Shown here: one piece after another, positions 1 through 11,548 of the stretch | Layout of the letters: every line of letters begins with the position of its first letter | Numbering within the stretch: position 1 is the first letter of the stretch | Assembly: GCA_002917075.1 (NCBI GenBank) | Contig: NTMA01000002.1 | Coordinates: 124,001-188,000, forward strand | Direction of reading: 5' to 3' | From: Hawksworthiomyces lignivorus | Taxonomy: Eukaryota; Ascomycota; Sordariomycetes; Ophiostomatales; Ophiostomataceae | Length of the DNA: 64,000 nt | Translations under genes and position numbers: made by a program | Notes under the pieces: model-generated | What the model was told of the DNA's origin: nothing | Databases searched by the model: none | What the model saw: the letters and a program-made list of their open reading frames with translations, nothing else

Positions 1-2600
1 GGTAGGATGATTGCATTAAAGCTACCCTGTTCCAGAAGGTTTTTTCTTTCCTACGGGTCTAAATTTGGATGTGTCACTCTGCGCAGTGTGAATTTTGTTG
101 TCCTTCTTGTTCGAACGGCCGTCTCAAGTGTGCACATCCGTACGCATCAAGGGGCGGCTTGGGGGGTTTCTGTGTGAATGTTCTTGCTTCGAGACCCCTG
201 TCCCCAAACAACGGCGCTGTAACAATAGGGCAGGGGTTAGGGTGTGTGGGTAAAAGCGAACTTTGACAATTGGTATTTTTCTGCTGTGCGTACATACAAA
301 GAATACATAGGCGAACGGGCCACAGGCCTTTTTTTTGGGATGACGATGGTATCCCTAATAGGCAAAGGGTCTGTGAGATACCATTCACCATGAAAGAGTG
401 GAAGCTGTCATCGCATGTCGTCTACATCCCAACTGGGAGAAATCTATCACAAGGCAGCGCGGAGAGAACAAACTCCAATGCATTTGGCGAGTTTCGAAAG
501 GCCGATTTCAAATTCTCGAGAATAGTTGACGCAGACTCCTCAAGGCGACGTACGAGTACCCAGATGGTCTATCTTGCAACTTGTTAAAATTTTTCATCCT
601 CTCTAAGACTCGCGTGTTCCTTCGTTTGGTACGCTAGGTCTTACTAGAGGGAAAGGCCAAACATCTCGGTTAAACACAAGATACATCGGGATACTTGAAT
701 ATTATTCGTACGAGTCCGCATTCTGCACCTAGTAGCGCCAACGAACACTCGAAACGGGCGATTTTGTGGGCTAGCCTGGAATAATGCGCCGTGGGAAACA
801 ACACCAACGACGCTAGGGCTATCCACGAGCAGAAAGCTTCAGTAGACGGGGGGCTGTCTATTTCCGGCTAGCACCAGTGGGCTGGTCGCCTGGCCACGAA
901 ATAATCCGCTTTTTAGTTGGGATTGTTGCAAGGCCGCCTTGGCTGAGAATCATGGTACAGATACCTACATGTATAGTGCGTCGGTTCTGCATTAGAGAAG
1001 TATACAGGTACTACATTGAAGAGTTTATTAAGCGTATTAGCTGCGCCAAATATACTGTACCAACTGCTGCTGGAGGAACTGAAGCCGTGGCATTTCCCTA
1101 TTTTGCCCTTTAATTTTTTCTTTTTCTCTTTTTGTTTCCCTAGCATGGGACTGCGTAGTCCTGCCGGTTGCTTTTAGTATCGCCGATTTGCTTCCCAAGC
1201 GAAATAATCCTAGGCGTTACTCGCTTGACGACGGCAAAGTTCCGCCCTCATCTTTGCCCCTCTCGTCTCTCGCATCTTTCCATCCAGTTGATCGATTCTT
1301 GCCTCCAATTCTTGCCTTATACGTGTAGTAGCCTCTAAGTTTTCTGTATCCGCACAATCCGCCCAAAGCAATTAGTCCATGCACGTGAAAAAAAAAAGCT
1401 TCCCGCTTTAAGGGAATACTTTCGTTACAATATTGTCATAGCCTGCCGTTGTCTCGCCTCTCAGACTCTGTACGAGAATATACGGATTGCTCGCTTGCCG
1501 TTTCCCAGTGGGCCTCTTACACACACAGATAAACTTGCACACCCCTGCTATTTCCACCCTACCTCCCTCCACGTTTCTGGGATCACTATGGGAGCATGCG
1601 TTCCCGGTGGCATCGAGGAGGCAAGAGGCGGAGGTTCAGAGGCAAAATGTTCTGCGGCAGGCTCAAAATACCGACCCATCAAGAAGCACGAGCGCCACTA
1701 TTGGGATTGTCCCGATGCACCTGAAGTAAGATTCCCCCCCTTCTTTCTATACCGTTCCCTTCCACACCCCCCTAACCCATTAACAAGGGGGCGTTATTGC
1801 ATATAGCTGGGTTTGAAAGAATGGGAAAGATGTAGCTCCGTGCTCCGTACGGTCTGGGAAGGCTCCAGCAGGAAGACAGGAAAACAAGAATGCAGACGGC
1901 TCTTCTCTTGATCTGATCAGCGCTTGGTTCATCACGCATCCCTGGTCCAGCAGGCGCACCCTCCATCGAATACCTCTCGGGTCAGACCCACACACAATTT
2001 GTGACAGATGGCTCCACTGGCCGCACATCGTCTAGGGGATCAACGGTGTGGATTTGGCGTGGATTGACGCTCTTGGGGATCTGATGAAATAACGCAGTCT
2101 AGCGTTCTTCGACACTAAACTCTGTTCGGGCCAAGGCATGGCTCTTGCCTCTACCTCCCCTGTCTCCTCTTCTCTAGTGACGACTACTCCATCCGGAGTA
2201 GTAGGTCGTATCTTGCCATGCTCTGACCCATTCTTGTGTCTTTATCCCCTTCTTCCCCATATAATATTGTCGATGCAGACTTATAAGTTTCCACCCCTCC
2301 CCTCTCCTTCACGTCTTCTCTTTCATTGATTTTTTTTGTTCCTGTCGACATTCAGAAAACATATCAACATCATATCTTATATCCCAGCTGGTTCTTGGTT
2401 AATTTTTCACATTACTCTTAATTCACAACAAATCGTCGTCTCTTTAATCCATATACACACATTATCTCTGTCTTTGTTCTCTGGTAGCATCGACTTCTTC
2501 ACAAAAGCCGTCCGACTAATATCACTCCTTCCGGGGTTTTATTCGTAATTTTTTATTTTTCCCTCACTGTTTTCTCTTGCCTCGCAAACAACCTAACAAA
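1..2600. other. Gene-poor region and probable long leader of the C2H2 gene
   Basis: No ORF here resembles a known protein. From about 2100 to 2600 the plus strand is strongly pyrimidine-rich, typical of a filamentous-fungal 5' leader, and contains several short ATG-initiated frames before the C2H2 start at 2601. One small frame with a plausible intron lies at 1588-1911 and is listed separately. The first 1.5 kb shows nothing I can interpret. Confidence 0.5.
1588..1911 (+). CDS. Possible small two-exon ORF, 80 aa (doubtful)
   Basis: An ATG at 1588 opens 46 codons that end exactly at a good donor (GTAAGA at 1726). A branch-like CTAAC lies near 1772 and an acceptor ATATAG ends at 1806, giving an 81-nt intron. 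Joining 1588-1725 to 1807-1911 keeps frame and gives an 80-aa basic product with several Cys and a C-terminal WER/CSS stretch. I recognise no domain. It lies on the same strand about 0.7 kb before the C2H2 regulator, so it could be an independent microprotein, an upstream ORF in that gene's leader, or chance. Confidence 0.2.
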
Positions 2601-3888
2601 ATGGCAACTTTGCTGTCAAATCCTTATACGAGCCAGGCGGGCTCTCACTACGGCTATGTGAGCCAACAGCCTCAAGGACCACCCTCGCCGCCGCTGGACG
2701 ATACGAAATGCTCGCTGCCGTCGATCTCAAACCTGCTGGATTTGGCAGACCAGGGCTCACCTACTTCTGAGACCGCGCCGCAATCACAACAAATGCAGGC
2801 ACAATCATCACAGCAGCAACAGCAGCAGCAGCAGTCTTCCATTCAGCCACAGGTTCAGATGCAACAGCAGCAAGTTCTGCAACAGTCAACTGAATTCTCC
2901 TTCAACTGTAAGTGACTAGATTCGTTGCATTAGTTCAGTTTCACCAATTACTAACGGGGAATCCTAAAGCGCAACCATCTCGCCCAAACACACGACCCAA
3001 CTCTTCTCACTTCTCCAGCAATCCCATGGGCTTGCGTGGCGGCGTTCTTCCGCCAACACCGCCTATGACATCTGAAGCCTCGTTCAATGGCTATGACTCC
3101 CCTTCTACCAAGTCCGTCAACCAGCTGCCCACATCAGCCGCAGCTGTAGCGGCGGCGGCAGCAGCAAACAACTACTACTTCGAGGCCACTCCACCGCCGC
3201 AGTTTGGGCATGAAACACCCGAGTCAAGGCACACGTCGCAGCCGCCGAGCTCGCACCCTCAGCAATACCAGCAACATCATCACTCGCATCACCAACACCA
3301 GTCTCAACAGCACTCTCACCATCACGCTACTCACCAACCACAACCGCAGCGTAGCGTCCCGGTCCAGGCGGCAGCCTACGGCGCACCTGTAGCAGCGTAC
3401 GCTGCAACTGTCCCACAGTCGTACATGAGCCAACCAGCCGCGGCAGCTATGACTTCGTACTATCCTGCTGTGCAACCTACACCACCTCCGCAGCCACAAA
3501 TCTCTGGTCTCTATTACCAGCGGCCACTTCCCCAGGTAAGAATTATTCTTTTGATCGCGGCCTGTAACAAGATTGAACCGATCAGAGTATTAACAAAAAG
3601 CAGACTTTCCCCCCCATGCCAGTGACAGTTCAACCATCTCCGTGGCAGCACCACCACTATATTTCGCCCTCGGCAGCAGCGGCATTCCCTCAGTCGCAAG
3701 ACCGGTACATTTGCCCGACTTGCAACAAAGCTTTCTCCCGACCTAGCTCCCTACGTATTCACAGCCACTCCCATACCGGCGAGAAGCCATTCAAATGCCC
3801 ACACCAGGGCTGTGGCAAGGCCTTCAGTGTACGCAGCAATATGAAGCGGCACGAACGCGGTTGCCATAATTATGATAGTGGCAATTAG
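2601..3888 (+). CDS. C2H2 zinc-finger transcription factor (FlbC-like candidate)
   Basis: Three exons, 2601-2907, 2970-3535 and 3604-3888, give 385 aa. Introns are 62 and 68 nt; the first has CTAAC at 2951. The first ATG in frame is 2601, so the longer upstream frame, which begins at a TTG, is not used. The N-terminus carries a CSLPSISNLLDLA segment of the kind seen in fungal C2H2 regulators. Poly-Gln, poly-Ala and His/Gln-rich low-complexity stretches follow. Two adjacent fingers end the protein: C328-C331-H344-H348 and C356-C361-H374-H379, joined by TGEKPF. Such a protein should bind DNA in the nucleus. The two-finger C-terminal layout resembles developmental regulators such as FlbC, but I cannot separate orthologues from other small C2H2 factors, so I give no symbol. 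The CAG-rich stretch around 2812-2835 may vary in length. Confidence 0.88.
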
Positions 3889-6800
3889 GCCCCTTTCTGG
3901 ATTTTTTTAATTGTGTCAACGATATTTTCTGTTATTTGCCTCTGCAGCTCATTTTTGGGCCTTTCTACTACTGGCGATTTGGATTGGGCTTTCATCTTTA
4001 TTAGAGCAGACGTCATTTATTTATTTATTTTTCCGTTTGGGATCACGGTTAGGTCAGACAAAGGGACAAAAAGGGGGCGCGCGGTTCAAAGGGGGGGTTA
4101 AATGGAGGGCCAAAAAACCACTTGGGAATCGGCGCTATCTGGTTTTGATTGCTTTTCATGGATGGGTTCTATATGATATTCCAATACTCCAATATCTATA
4201 TTCATTATTCTGTTCCAATCCAATTCCGATGTGTTCTGCTTCCAGGTGGGCTTGTGCAGTCTCCTCTACACTACGCCCCCAAGAATAGAGTGAATTAAGC
4301 ATATGTAGATGAAGCTGCTGCGTCAAAAGTATTATATCCTATGGAGTTCTTGCCTTTTCAAAGCGGAGAAGCTAATGGAATCTAACGAATGAATGAAAAT
4401 GGCTTTTATGCCTCTTACAGGATTAGATCTGCTATTTTGCGGGTTTCCAGCTACAATGTTCATGAATAGCACTGTGGTTTACATAGCTCGGCACGGGAGG
4501 ATCCAAGAAACGCAACAAAGAGAGTCCTTCTACATTCCAACAGTTCTGCTGTTTCAATTGAAAAGCTTTTGTTATTCCCGAAAGTTTAGGTAAATTTGCG
4601 GCTTGGTTGCAAGTAGAGATGAAAGACATACTCCATCTGGATAGCGCCACGGCAAAAGAAAGTTGATCATTTACCATTCCGCGGAGCCGCCAAAGTGAAG
4701 TGAGAAATACGCCATGTCGCATGCCTGTGGAGCGTGCATACAATACACTAACCCAACCAATTTAGCTCTTGTGTTTGTTGGAAGCAGACTAACAAACCCC
4801 GACCAACCGTTCTACCGCCAACAAAGAAAAATAGCCTACAGTGGAATGTGTCACTAGGTAGGTACCGGGATGGGGAGTGAAGATCGCAGATCAGTGCATT
4901 GGTGGCGCGCCCTACTCCTAATCCTATAACGCTTGGAGGTACAGAGACGCCCTTCACGTACTAGAGGTACGTGGATATAGAAACGAACAGGATTGATTTC
5001 TTCGACAGACATCACAAAGGCTCTCAGGTTGCCTTGTCGCTACTTCGAAAATTATTGCTGGTTTTACTCGATAGAATCATATTCTCCTCGCTGTACATTA
5101 ACTTTGTCTTTTAGTTTTCTTGTTTGCTCTCTTAGTCGCGTTGCTTTCCTCTAGTACCTTTATAGCCTAGGAGCCGGTATGCTGTTTCTTCGCCATCCGG
5201 AAGTCGATTTCCAAAAAAGGTACCACGAGGAGAGCACATCGTTTTCATGGTGGCAAGTTCCTTTTCTTTTTTCCCTGTTTAGACTGACTAAAGTATTCCT
5301 TGACTGTATCTCAATGTATTACCACTAACAAAAAAAAAAAAAGAAAGTAAAATGGCTAGAGCAGAGCAAAAGAAGACACAGATAGCGGCGAGAGTTGAAA
5401 TATCAAAACATGTATCCAGCGCGGAGATTGCCGCGTTGTGAAAAAGAATACTTTCCACGTTCAGGGATCAATAAGCGCGGGTGAATTATGGCAGCAAAAG
5501 CTCTTTTCGTCTCTCAAATAATGGCCGAAGTGTGCCAGCGGGTTTTAGGTGCTGATTACGAAATGAGCTAGCGAGATCGCCGTTCGTATTAAGCATGCAC
5601 TATTAGAAGAGCGCTACGCCGGTTTACAACACGAAATATACCTTGATCAATTTTTATATTGCCTTCAAAACAACAACGGATGCAAAAGAATAATCATATT
5701 GAAAGAGAATGGTAATAAATTAAATGCCGTTTTAGCAACGATTTCATTGGTTTCTCAATTCACGACACGCATGCCTAGTAATTGTGGCGTGGCTGGCAAG
5801 CCTTCAGTTCTACTTTGGACTTCATGTGTCAATCGTGTGATTACATTTGACACAACTAGTGCGCATTCTATCAGTCCTTTACAAACCTCCCAAAACAGAA
5901 TAGATGGGAGAAACCACGAGCGGAATGTAAAATATCTCAAGTTATATCAGAGCTCAAGATGAGGACAGGTACTTCTCGCAGTCAGCATCCAGTCCAACCT
6001 TGACCTTGCGTTAGGCACGAGGTCTAGACGGAGCCATAAGTCACCAAATTAGTCCATCCGGTATTCTAATCAGAATCCCCGGAATTTGTTTTGTCGGTTC
6101 GGCAGGAACAAAGAAAACGGGAGACATACTAGAGAAGTACTGAAGTGCTACATAAGCGAAGTTGGGCCGAAGGAGGCAATGAGATAGTTGGGAAGCATTG
6201 CAGACACAGGAAAGCTGAACAAAAAAAACATATCCGCGCCCAAAAGACGTCATAGAACAATGCAGCCTGCAAGGTAATGACCTCGCAATCTGTTACTACC
6301 TTTTTTAACCTGTTGGCGCTAAATCGAGATATGCCAGAACCAAACAGCGCCTAATACTTCCAACCATGTTAATTGAAGATATATCTTCATATTTGGCTAA
6401 CTGTTAGAAAGGACTGTTGCTTTCAGCAATTATTATCCCTTACTAACTTGATAGGGATCTCAGTAAACCGACCTTCCTTTGTAACATATGATCGGTATTG
6501 ATTATGGCACAGATCGCATTGCGTCGAAAAGAAGACGCCGTGATTAGACATATCCTGAGGTATTATTTGTGACGTTGTTCAGCTATATCTTTCGCCGCTT
6601 GTCTGTTATGCTTTTTCTTCCAACCTAGTCACATTTGAGGCGAGTGTCCGGCGACGCGTCTTACATCACTGTTGCCCTTGAGTTGAGTAGAAGTGGCATA
6701 TATGCAAGCAAGTATCCGTTTTCATGCGAATAGCTTCCACCGCATGGTCACCTCGTCTGATCCTGCCCGCAGTAATTGTACAGTTCAATAGTTCAGGGCT

Positions 6801-8148
6801 TATAATGAATTGGCTCTTCGACTATCTTTGCTTCGCCAGGCGCTTGTTTTTTCAGCAGGTTTTGGCAAAAGATCTAGTATTTGTATCTGACGGAAGAATA
6901 CACAACGGTAACTTGATGTTAATGTCGGATTTTTAATATTTGGCGTTTGCTTCTCACTGTTATGTGGTGTTATTGACGTCGTGGAGCAGCACTGTATCTT
7001 TATTTCAGCCCTTTATCGCCTTTTCAGCTTCCATGTTCTAGACTAGCAGGTGTCGAATATGACGTCCTGACTGCAGTAACAATACGCTTCCTTGGGCAGA
7101 GTTCCTCCATGGGCTGAAGTTTCGCTTGGGGGACATGGAGGCGTTTGGGTTTCACAAAAAAGGGCATATCGGAGGCTCCACATTAAGAGAGAATTCATCT
7201 AGAGTCTAGAAAGAAGATAGAACCGGAGTAACTCAGAACTGCAAAATTCATAGACGAGAAAATATATTACAGCATTTCCAAGAACGAACTTATGAAACGA
7301 GCCAGTTAGAGTTAGTGTGTGCATTAATCTTCCAATTATCTGCCCAAAGCAGGAATGATCAGATAGACAGCAATCATTACTTGGGGTCTCGTTTGCAATC
7401 TCATGTACTTGTTCGCTTGTTTAATAAAAGGTATCTGAGTACATGCGTACCATATATCTAGCCAAGCAATAATTCATTCCGGAACAGCTCAGTTCTGAAA
7501 GACTTCGCCTTGGGGCGTAAAGGGCTGCGTCCGATGAGAATCTAAAGATAGAGCGCCTACAATGGACGATGTGCACTGTCATCGCTGAACTCCAATAAGT
7601 CGTATTTATGTTTATTAAGAGTTCAGACCTCACTTCTGCTTTTACTTCGTGTGATAATGTACAGTGTGAATACGTTGTTTGGAATTTGACTATGTCTCTA
7701 TCATGCAGCTCCAGAATATGCAACTCTCTCTGTTAGAAAGCACTGGTAGCAGTTACTCATTGGAGGAAATTAAGTTGCTCAAAACTCCCATTTAATCTAC
7801 AAATCGTAATCTTTTGCAAACTTTATACCCAATCGTGATGATGCAGCTGTTAACCCCGCTTAGCTGAGTTGCTAAGGGGGACAACCTCTCCCAAGTTTCT
7901 TGTATAGCTCTCACCCATCCCCACGGTGTTGGTTGCTGCCCTTATTGCACCATTGCCAAAATGGGGGGCGCAGCGCGATTCGATACTTCCGCTTCGGCTC
8001 CGACGTTCCGTCTGTTTCGCAGAAACATAAAAGACGACCATATCGTATGTGTTGATATCGTTTCCTTTATTATTGAACAAATTATCTCGTCTCTTTTTTC
8101 ATTTTGTCTCTCTTGACTGCATCGTAATTTTACTACACCAACGTCACA
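3889..8148. other. 4.3 kb gene-poor interval
   Basis: This holds the 3' end of the C2H2 gene and the promoter of the hydrolase. Short frames in all six phases are unconserved in appearance and lack splice partners. There is an A-rich tract near 5330-5345. I see no transposon, RNA gene or broken gene. The last 80 bases before 8149 are pyrimidine-rich and look like the hydrolase leader. Confidence 0.5.
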
Positions 8149-9179
8149 ATGGCTGAGCAAAATGAAGAATATCTTGCCAAGCTGCCATCACTCTGCTGCT
8201 ATCTCGGGACCATCCACAAAGGCACCCCCGGCGGCAGCGATGAGGTGGTAGCCGGCGTTCCAACATATGTGGCCCGACCGCCTGAAGGTGTGACTGCCAA
8301 TGACCATGTGGTTTTCTACTTCCCTGATGTCTGGGGCCTATCGAACAATGCTAAGCTGTTGATGGATGGCTTTGCCAAGGCTGGATACACTGCCCTTGGC
8401 ATGGATTATTTCAGAGGAGTAGGCCGCTCACTGCCATCTTCTCCTACCTTTTCCCATTTCCGTTCTTCAAATTGACTATCTCCTAGGATCCGATCTCCAA
8501 GTACCGCAGCTCTTTAGACGCTAAGCCGCCACCAGACTTTGACCAGCCTGCCTGGCGCAATAAGCACTTCACGTTCGCCACGGAGAACGTGCCCGTGTGG
8601 GCGGAAGCTGCGAAGAAAATTTTTGGTAAAGCTGGCTCTCGCTATGCCTGCGTAGGCTATTGCTTTGGCGCTCCTTTCGTCTGCCATCTGTTGGCCACTG
8701 ACGGCGTTTCTGCTGGCGCGGTTGCGCATCCGTCACAGCTGAAGGAAGAGCACTTCCGGGCGGTGAAGCGTACGTCAATAAGTTTGGCCCCTATTGCAAC
8801 TCCTATCAACGTCAATATTTCTCTTTTGCTCTCTTTTTGGAATGTCAAATGTATAACACAGTGCTATAGAACCGCTTTTTCTCTCATGTGCGGAGCATGA
8901 TCATGCCTTTGGCACCGAGTCGCGCCGCAGGGCTATTGACATCCTGATGGAGCAGAAGGCGCCGTATCATGAGCAACTATTCTACAATGTGAAGCACGGC
9001 TTTGCTTCACGAGGTGACTTAAGTGACCCTTATGAACGTGAGTCTTGTTGTATTTGTTGGTTTAAAGCGAAACTCAACAAGTGGAAATGCTAATGCAATT
9101 TGTAGGATGGGTCAAGGAGCAGAGCCTCCAGGGCATAATTAACTGGTTCGACATGTGGTTGATCCGGAACACGAAATGA
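8149..9179 (+). CDS. Dienelactone hydrolase family protein
   Basis: Four exons, 8149-8418, 8487-8769, 8870-9037 and 9106-9179, give 264 aa, the usual length for fungal members of this alpha/beta-hydrolase family. The nucleophile is Cys149 in GYCFG, the acid is probably Asp195 in the AEHDH segment, and the base is His227 in VKHGF. These match the Cys-His-Asp triad of dienelactone hydrolases, which open lactone rings in aromatic catabolism; many fungal homologues have no known substrate. There is no signal peptide or membrane segment, so it is probably cytosolic. Introns are 68, 100 and 68 nt. No ring-cleavage dioxygenase lies nearby, so the physiological substrate cannot be inferred from context. 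Confidence 0.92.
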
Positions 9180-9416
9180 ACCTCTCGGCTGCGTCCAAAA
9201 TCACAGTATTTTATCGATTCATAAACCAAAAACTAAGTTCCACTAGAGATATCAGCGTAGAAACTAAAAGCATGCACCAACACAGTGGCGATCCATAGCA
9301 CTTTCCACTTTCTCATTTTCGCTTTGGCAAAGAGGGTGAAACATTAGCACCTCTGTTACAATCTAATAATGAAAACATAGTCGAACCAATTTACTATAAA
9401 GAAATCTGTCACCTGC

Positions 9417-10115
9417 TCACGATGGCGCAACCCCGACCACAATCGATGCAGTTCCATTGCTATCTTGTCCCTCGGTAGCCACAATCATATAGTTATGCCG
9501 TCCCATCTTCAGACCTCCAGCCTCAAACGCCTTGAAGTGATCTGCAGTATGCACCGTTCCACCCACGCGCTTGTCCGTACGGATCGACCAGTACTGGGGG
9601 AACGTTGCTGTGCCTTGAATGGACGGCTTATTTTTCCGCATCTTCGTCCAGATTTCGTACACTGAGCCATCTACCGTCACGTTGCCTTTCTGCTCAGCGT
9701 CGTCTGTGGGGCTTGAGCAGGGCTTGTGAGTGCCATACGACTCAACAATATAGTATTCAACGAGCGGACCCGTGGTCCATCCGTAGATTGATAAGTAAGC
9801 GTTGCCATTAGGCTCGAAAGTGCCCGAGTAGTTTACCTCCCGTGGGCCACCGGGGTTCCATCCTTTGCCCGCCACAAAGTTGCCCTTGTTGCCAGACCAG
9901 TCAACAGAGTATTTGCCATCTGGACCGTTGTTGTATTTGACTTTTGCGGTCCCGTCATTCCAGAATGAAGAATAGAAGTTTGCGGTGCTCTCATCAGCGC
10001 TCGAAGAACTGTCCGAGTTTTCTACATCTCTTTCTGGCAACACCACAGCTGCTGCCCCGGTAGCGGCAATGGCGACAGCAGCCGCCAGAAGCGACAAGAA
10101 CGCTGGTTTGGCCAT
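9417..10115 (-). CDS. Secreted GH11 endo-1,4-beta-xylanase
   Basis: One exon, 232 aa. A hydrophobic Ala-rich signal peptide (about residues 1-23) and a short Ser/Asp-rich pro-region precede the GH11 beta-jelly-roll. The nucleophile is Glu120 in PLVEYYIVE and the acid/base is Glu215 in [26 protein letters not shown] and the thumb-like [14 protein letters not shown] segment are all present. The residue before FVAGKGW is Asn79; in characterised GH11 enzymes Asn here goes with neutral to alkaline optima and Asp with acidic ones, so a neutral type is inferred. It cleaves xylan outside the cell. The enzyme ends shortly after the catalytic domain, with no carbohydrate-binding module. I found no GGCTAAA box (the XlnR site) in the upstream 500 bases by eye. 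Confidence 0.97.
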   Translation of the reverse strand: MAKPAFLSLLAAAVAIAATGAAAVVLPERDVENSDSSSSADESTANFYSSFWNDGTAKVKYNNGPDGKYSVDWSGNKGNFVAGKGWNPGGPREVNYSGTFEPNGNAYLSIYGWTTGPLVEYYIVESYGTHKPCSSPTDDAEQKGNVTVDGSVYEIWTKMRKNKPSIQGTATFPQYWSIRTDKRVGGTVHTADHFKAFEAGGLKMGRHNYMIVATEGQDSNGTASIVVGVAPS

Positions 10116-11548
10116 GTACTGTTAGTGTTCGTTGTCTTGTTTGCGAGATGCCTTTTCAGTTCGCTTGCTTGTTGTTCATATGCTTCGGTTCGCAGTTCTG
10201 TGATTTGTATTGAGCATATCGTATACTTCCTCAACGTCTGCATCTCCACGTCTTATATTTATTTTCCCGTACCTCTCTCGCTTCTCCCATTTCTCCGTGT
10301 TTTTTTAATTGTTTTCCTTCCTCTCTTAAACATAATTTATTCTTCCTTTAGCATGGAATTTCACTTCACAGCTCTAAAAGTATATTGCCCAGAACATAGG
10401 GGTGCTTTTTTTCCTTGAATAAGATTTCTGGGTTATGGTTCTCTGGATTTAGAACTGCCGGACTAAAGCACCACGCACTTTTCAGGCATTTTGATTCGCC
10501 ACACTTCTTTTGTATTTTTTTTTTTTTTACTACGATCTTTTGTTTATTCATTCTTAACAAGTTGGTCTGCGATACAAGTGTCGTTTCTTGAGCTGGAAAT
10601 TTCCGTATTCTTCGGCGATGAACAACATCTATCTGTTCTTGGTAATGTTCTTTGCAATGATTTTGCGATTAGAAAGAGTATCTTGAGAATGGCTACGGAC
10701 TACTGCTGTTTGAATATTAAACTGCCAGCTTACACAAAGAACAAGAAGAAAATGTAAAGAAACAAGGGCGGGGAACGGGTCAAATACCGGCCAATGCCAA
10801 GAAGCTGAAGTGAACCTTGTTGCCTCTCTTTGTCTGTCCGCTTCTCTCCAGATTTTGCCGGTCGGCTATTTATCGCTCTTCGACATTTATTTTCATGCTT
10901 ATATTGATTTGGTATCTTTTACGGAGTCTTGCTACCAGGAGGCCATTCTCTATATTATACACGAAAGTTGATGCTTTTAATTATTGGGTACTCTATTTGG
11001 ATGGACGATACGCAAAAACGGTCCTTTCCCCATCACATAGGTGCGTGTTCATATTTTCATTCCTAGTTCTATTTTCTAAATAGTCTATTGTGTACATAGA
11101 CAGTAGTACGATCATTATTTATTCTACCAGCACTTCATTTCGAGCAACTCCCGATAATATTCCCAGGCTGGGACATAAACCGGGTTCATCAAATTCTGTC
11201 TCCGGACAGCTTGTTTTAACATGCTCAAATCACGACTCGTCTTATGACTTATCTCTGATATATAGCCTTTTCAAAATGGTGTAAAAATTAAGCTCGAATT
11301 TGGAATTTGCTAATATTTTATTGTATTTTCATCCAGCCTGGGCTTTCTCACCCATGCCATAATGATTAAAACGCCGTTGCCTCTTCCAATCTATGATGGA
11401 TCAAGGTCAAGAGAAGAGAGGTCCTGCTCTTTGCCCTGCCTGTGCCGGTTTATGCGATATGACATTGTTATAAATACAAAATATGCCCATATGGAGAAGA
11501 CCGCTGCCTCAGCGCTTCATCTACCTTTCTTTACAACAGTTACCTCTC
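10116..11548. other. Intergenic: xylanase promoter and AA11 downstream region
   Basis: The xylanase is read leftward from 10115, so this stretch holds its promoter and, at the far end, the 3' flank of the AA11 gene. The part next to the xylanase is rich in C and T on the plus strand (purine-rich in the leader). There is a run of T at about 10518-10529. Short frames here do not look coding. Confidence 0.5.
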
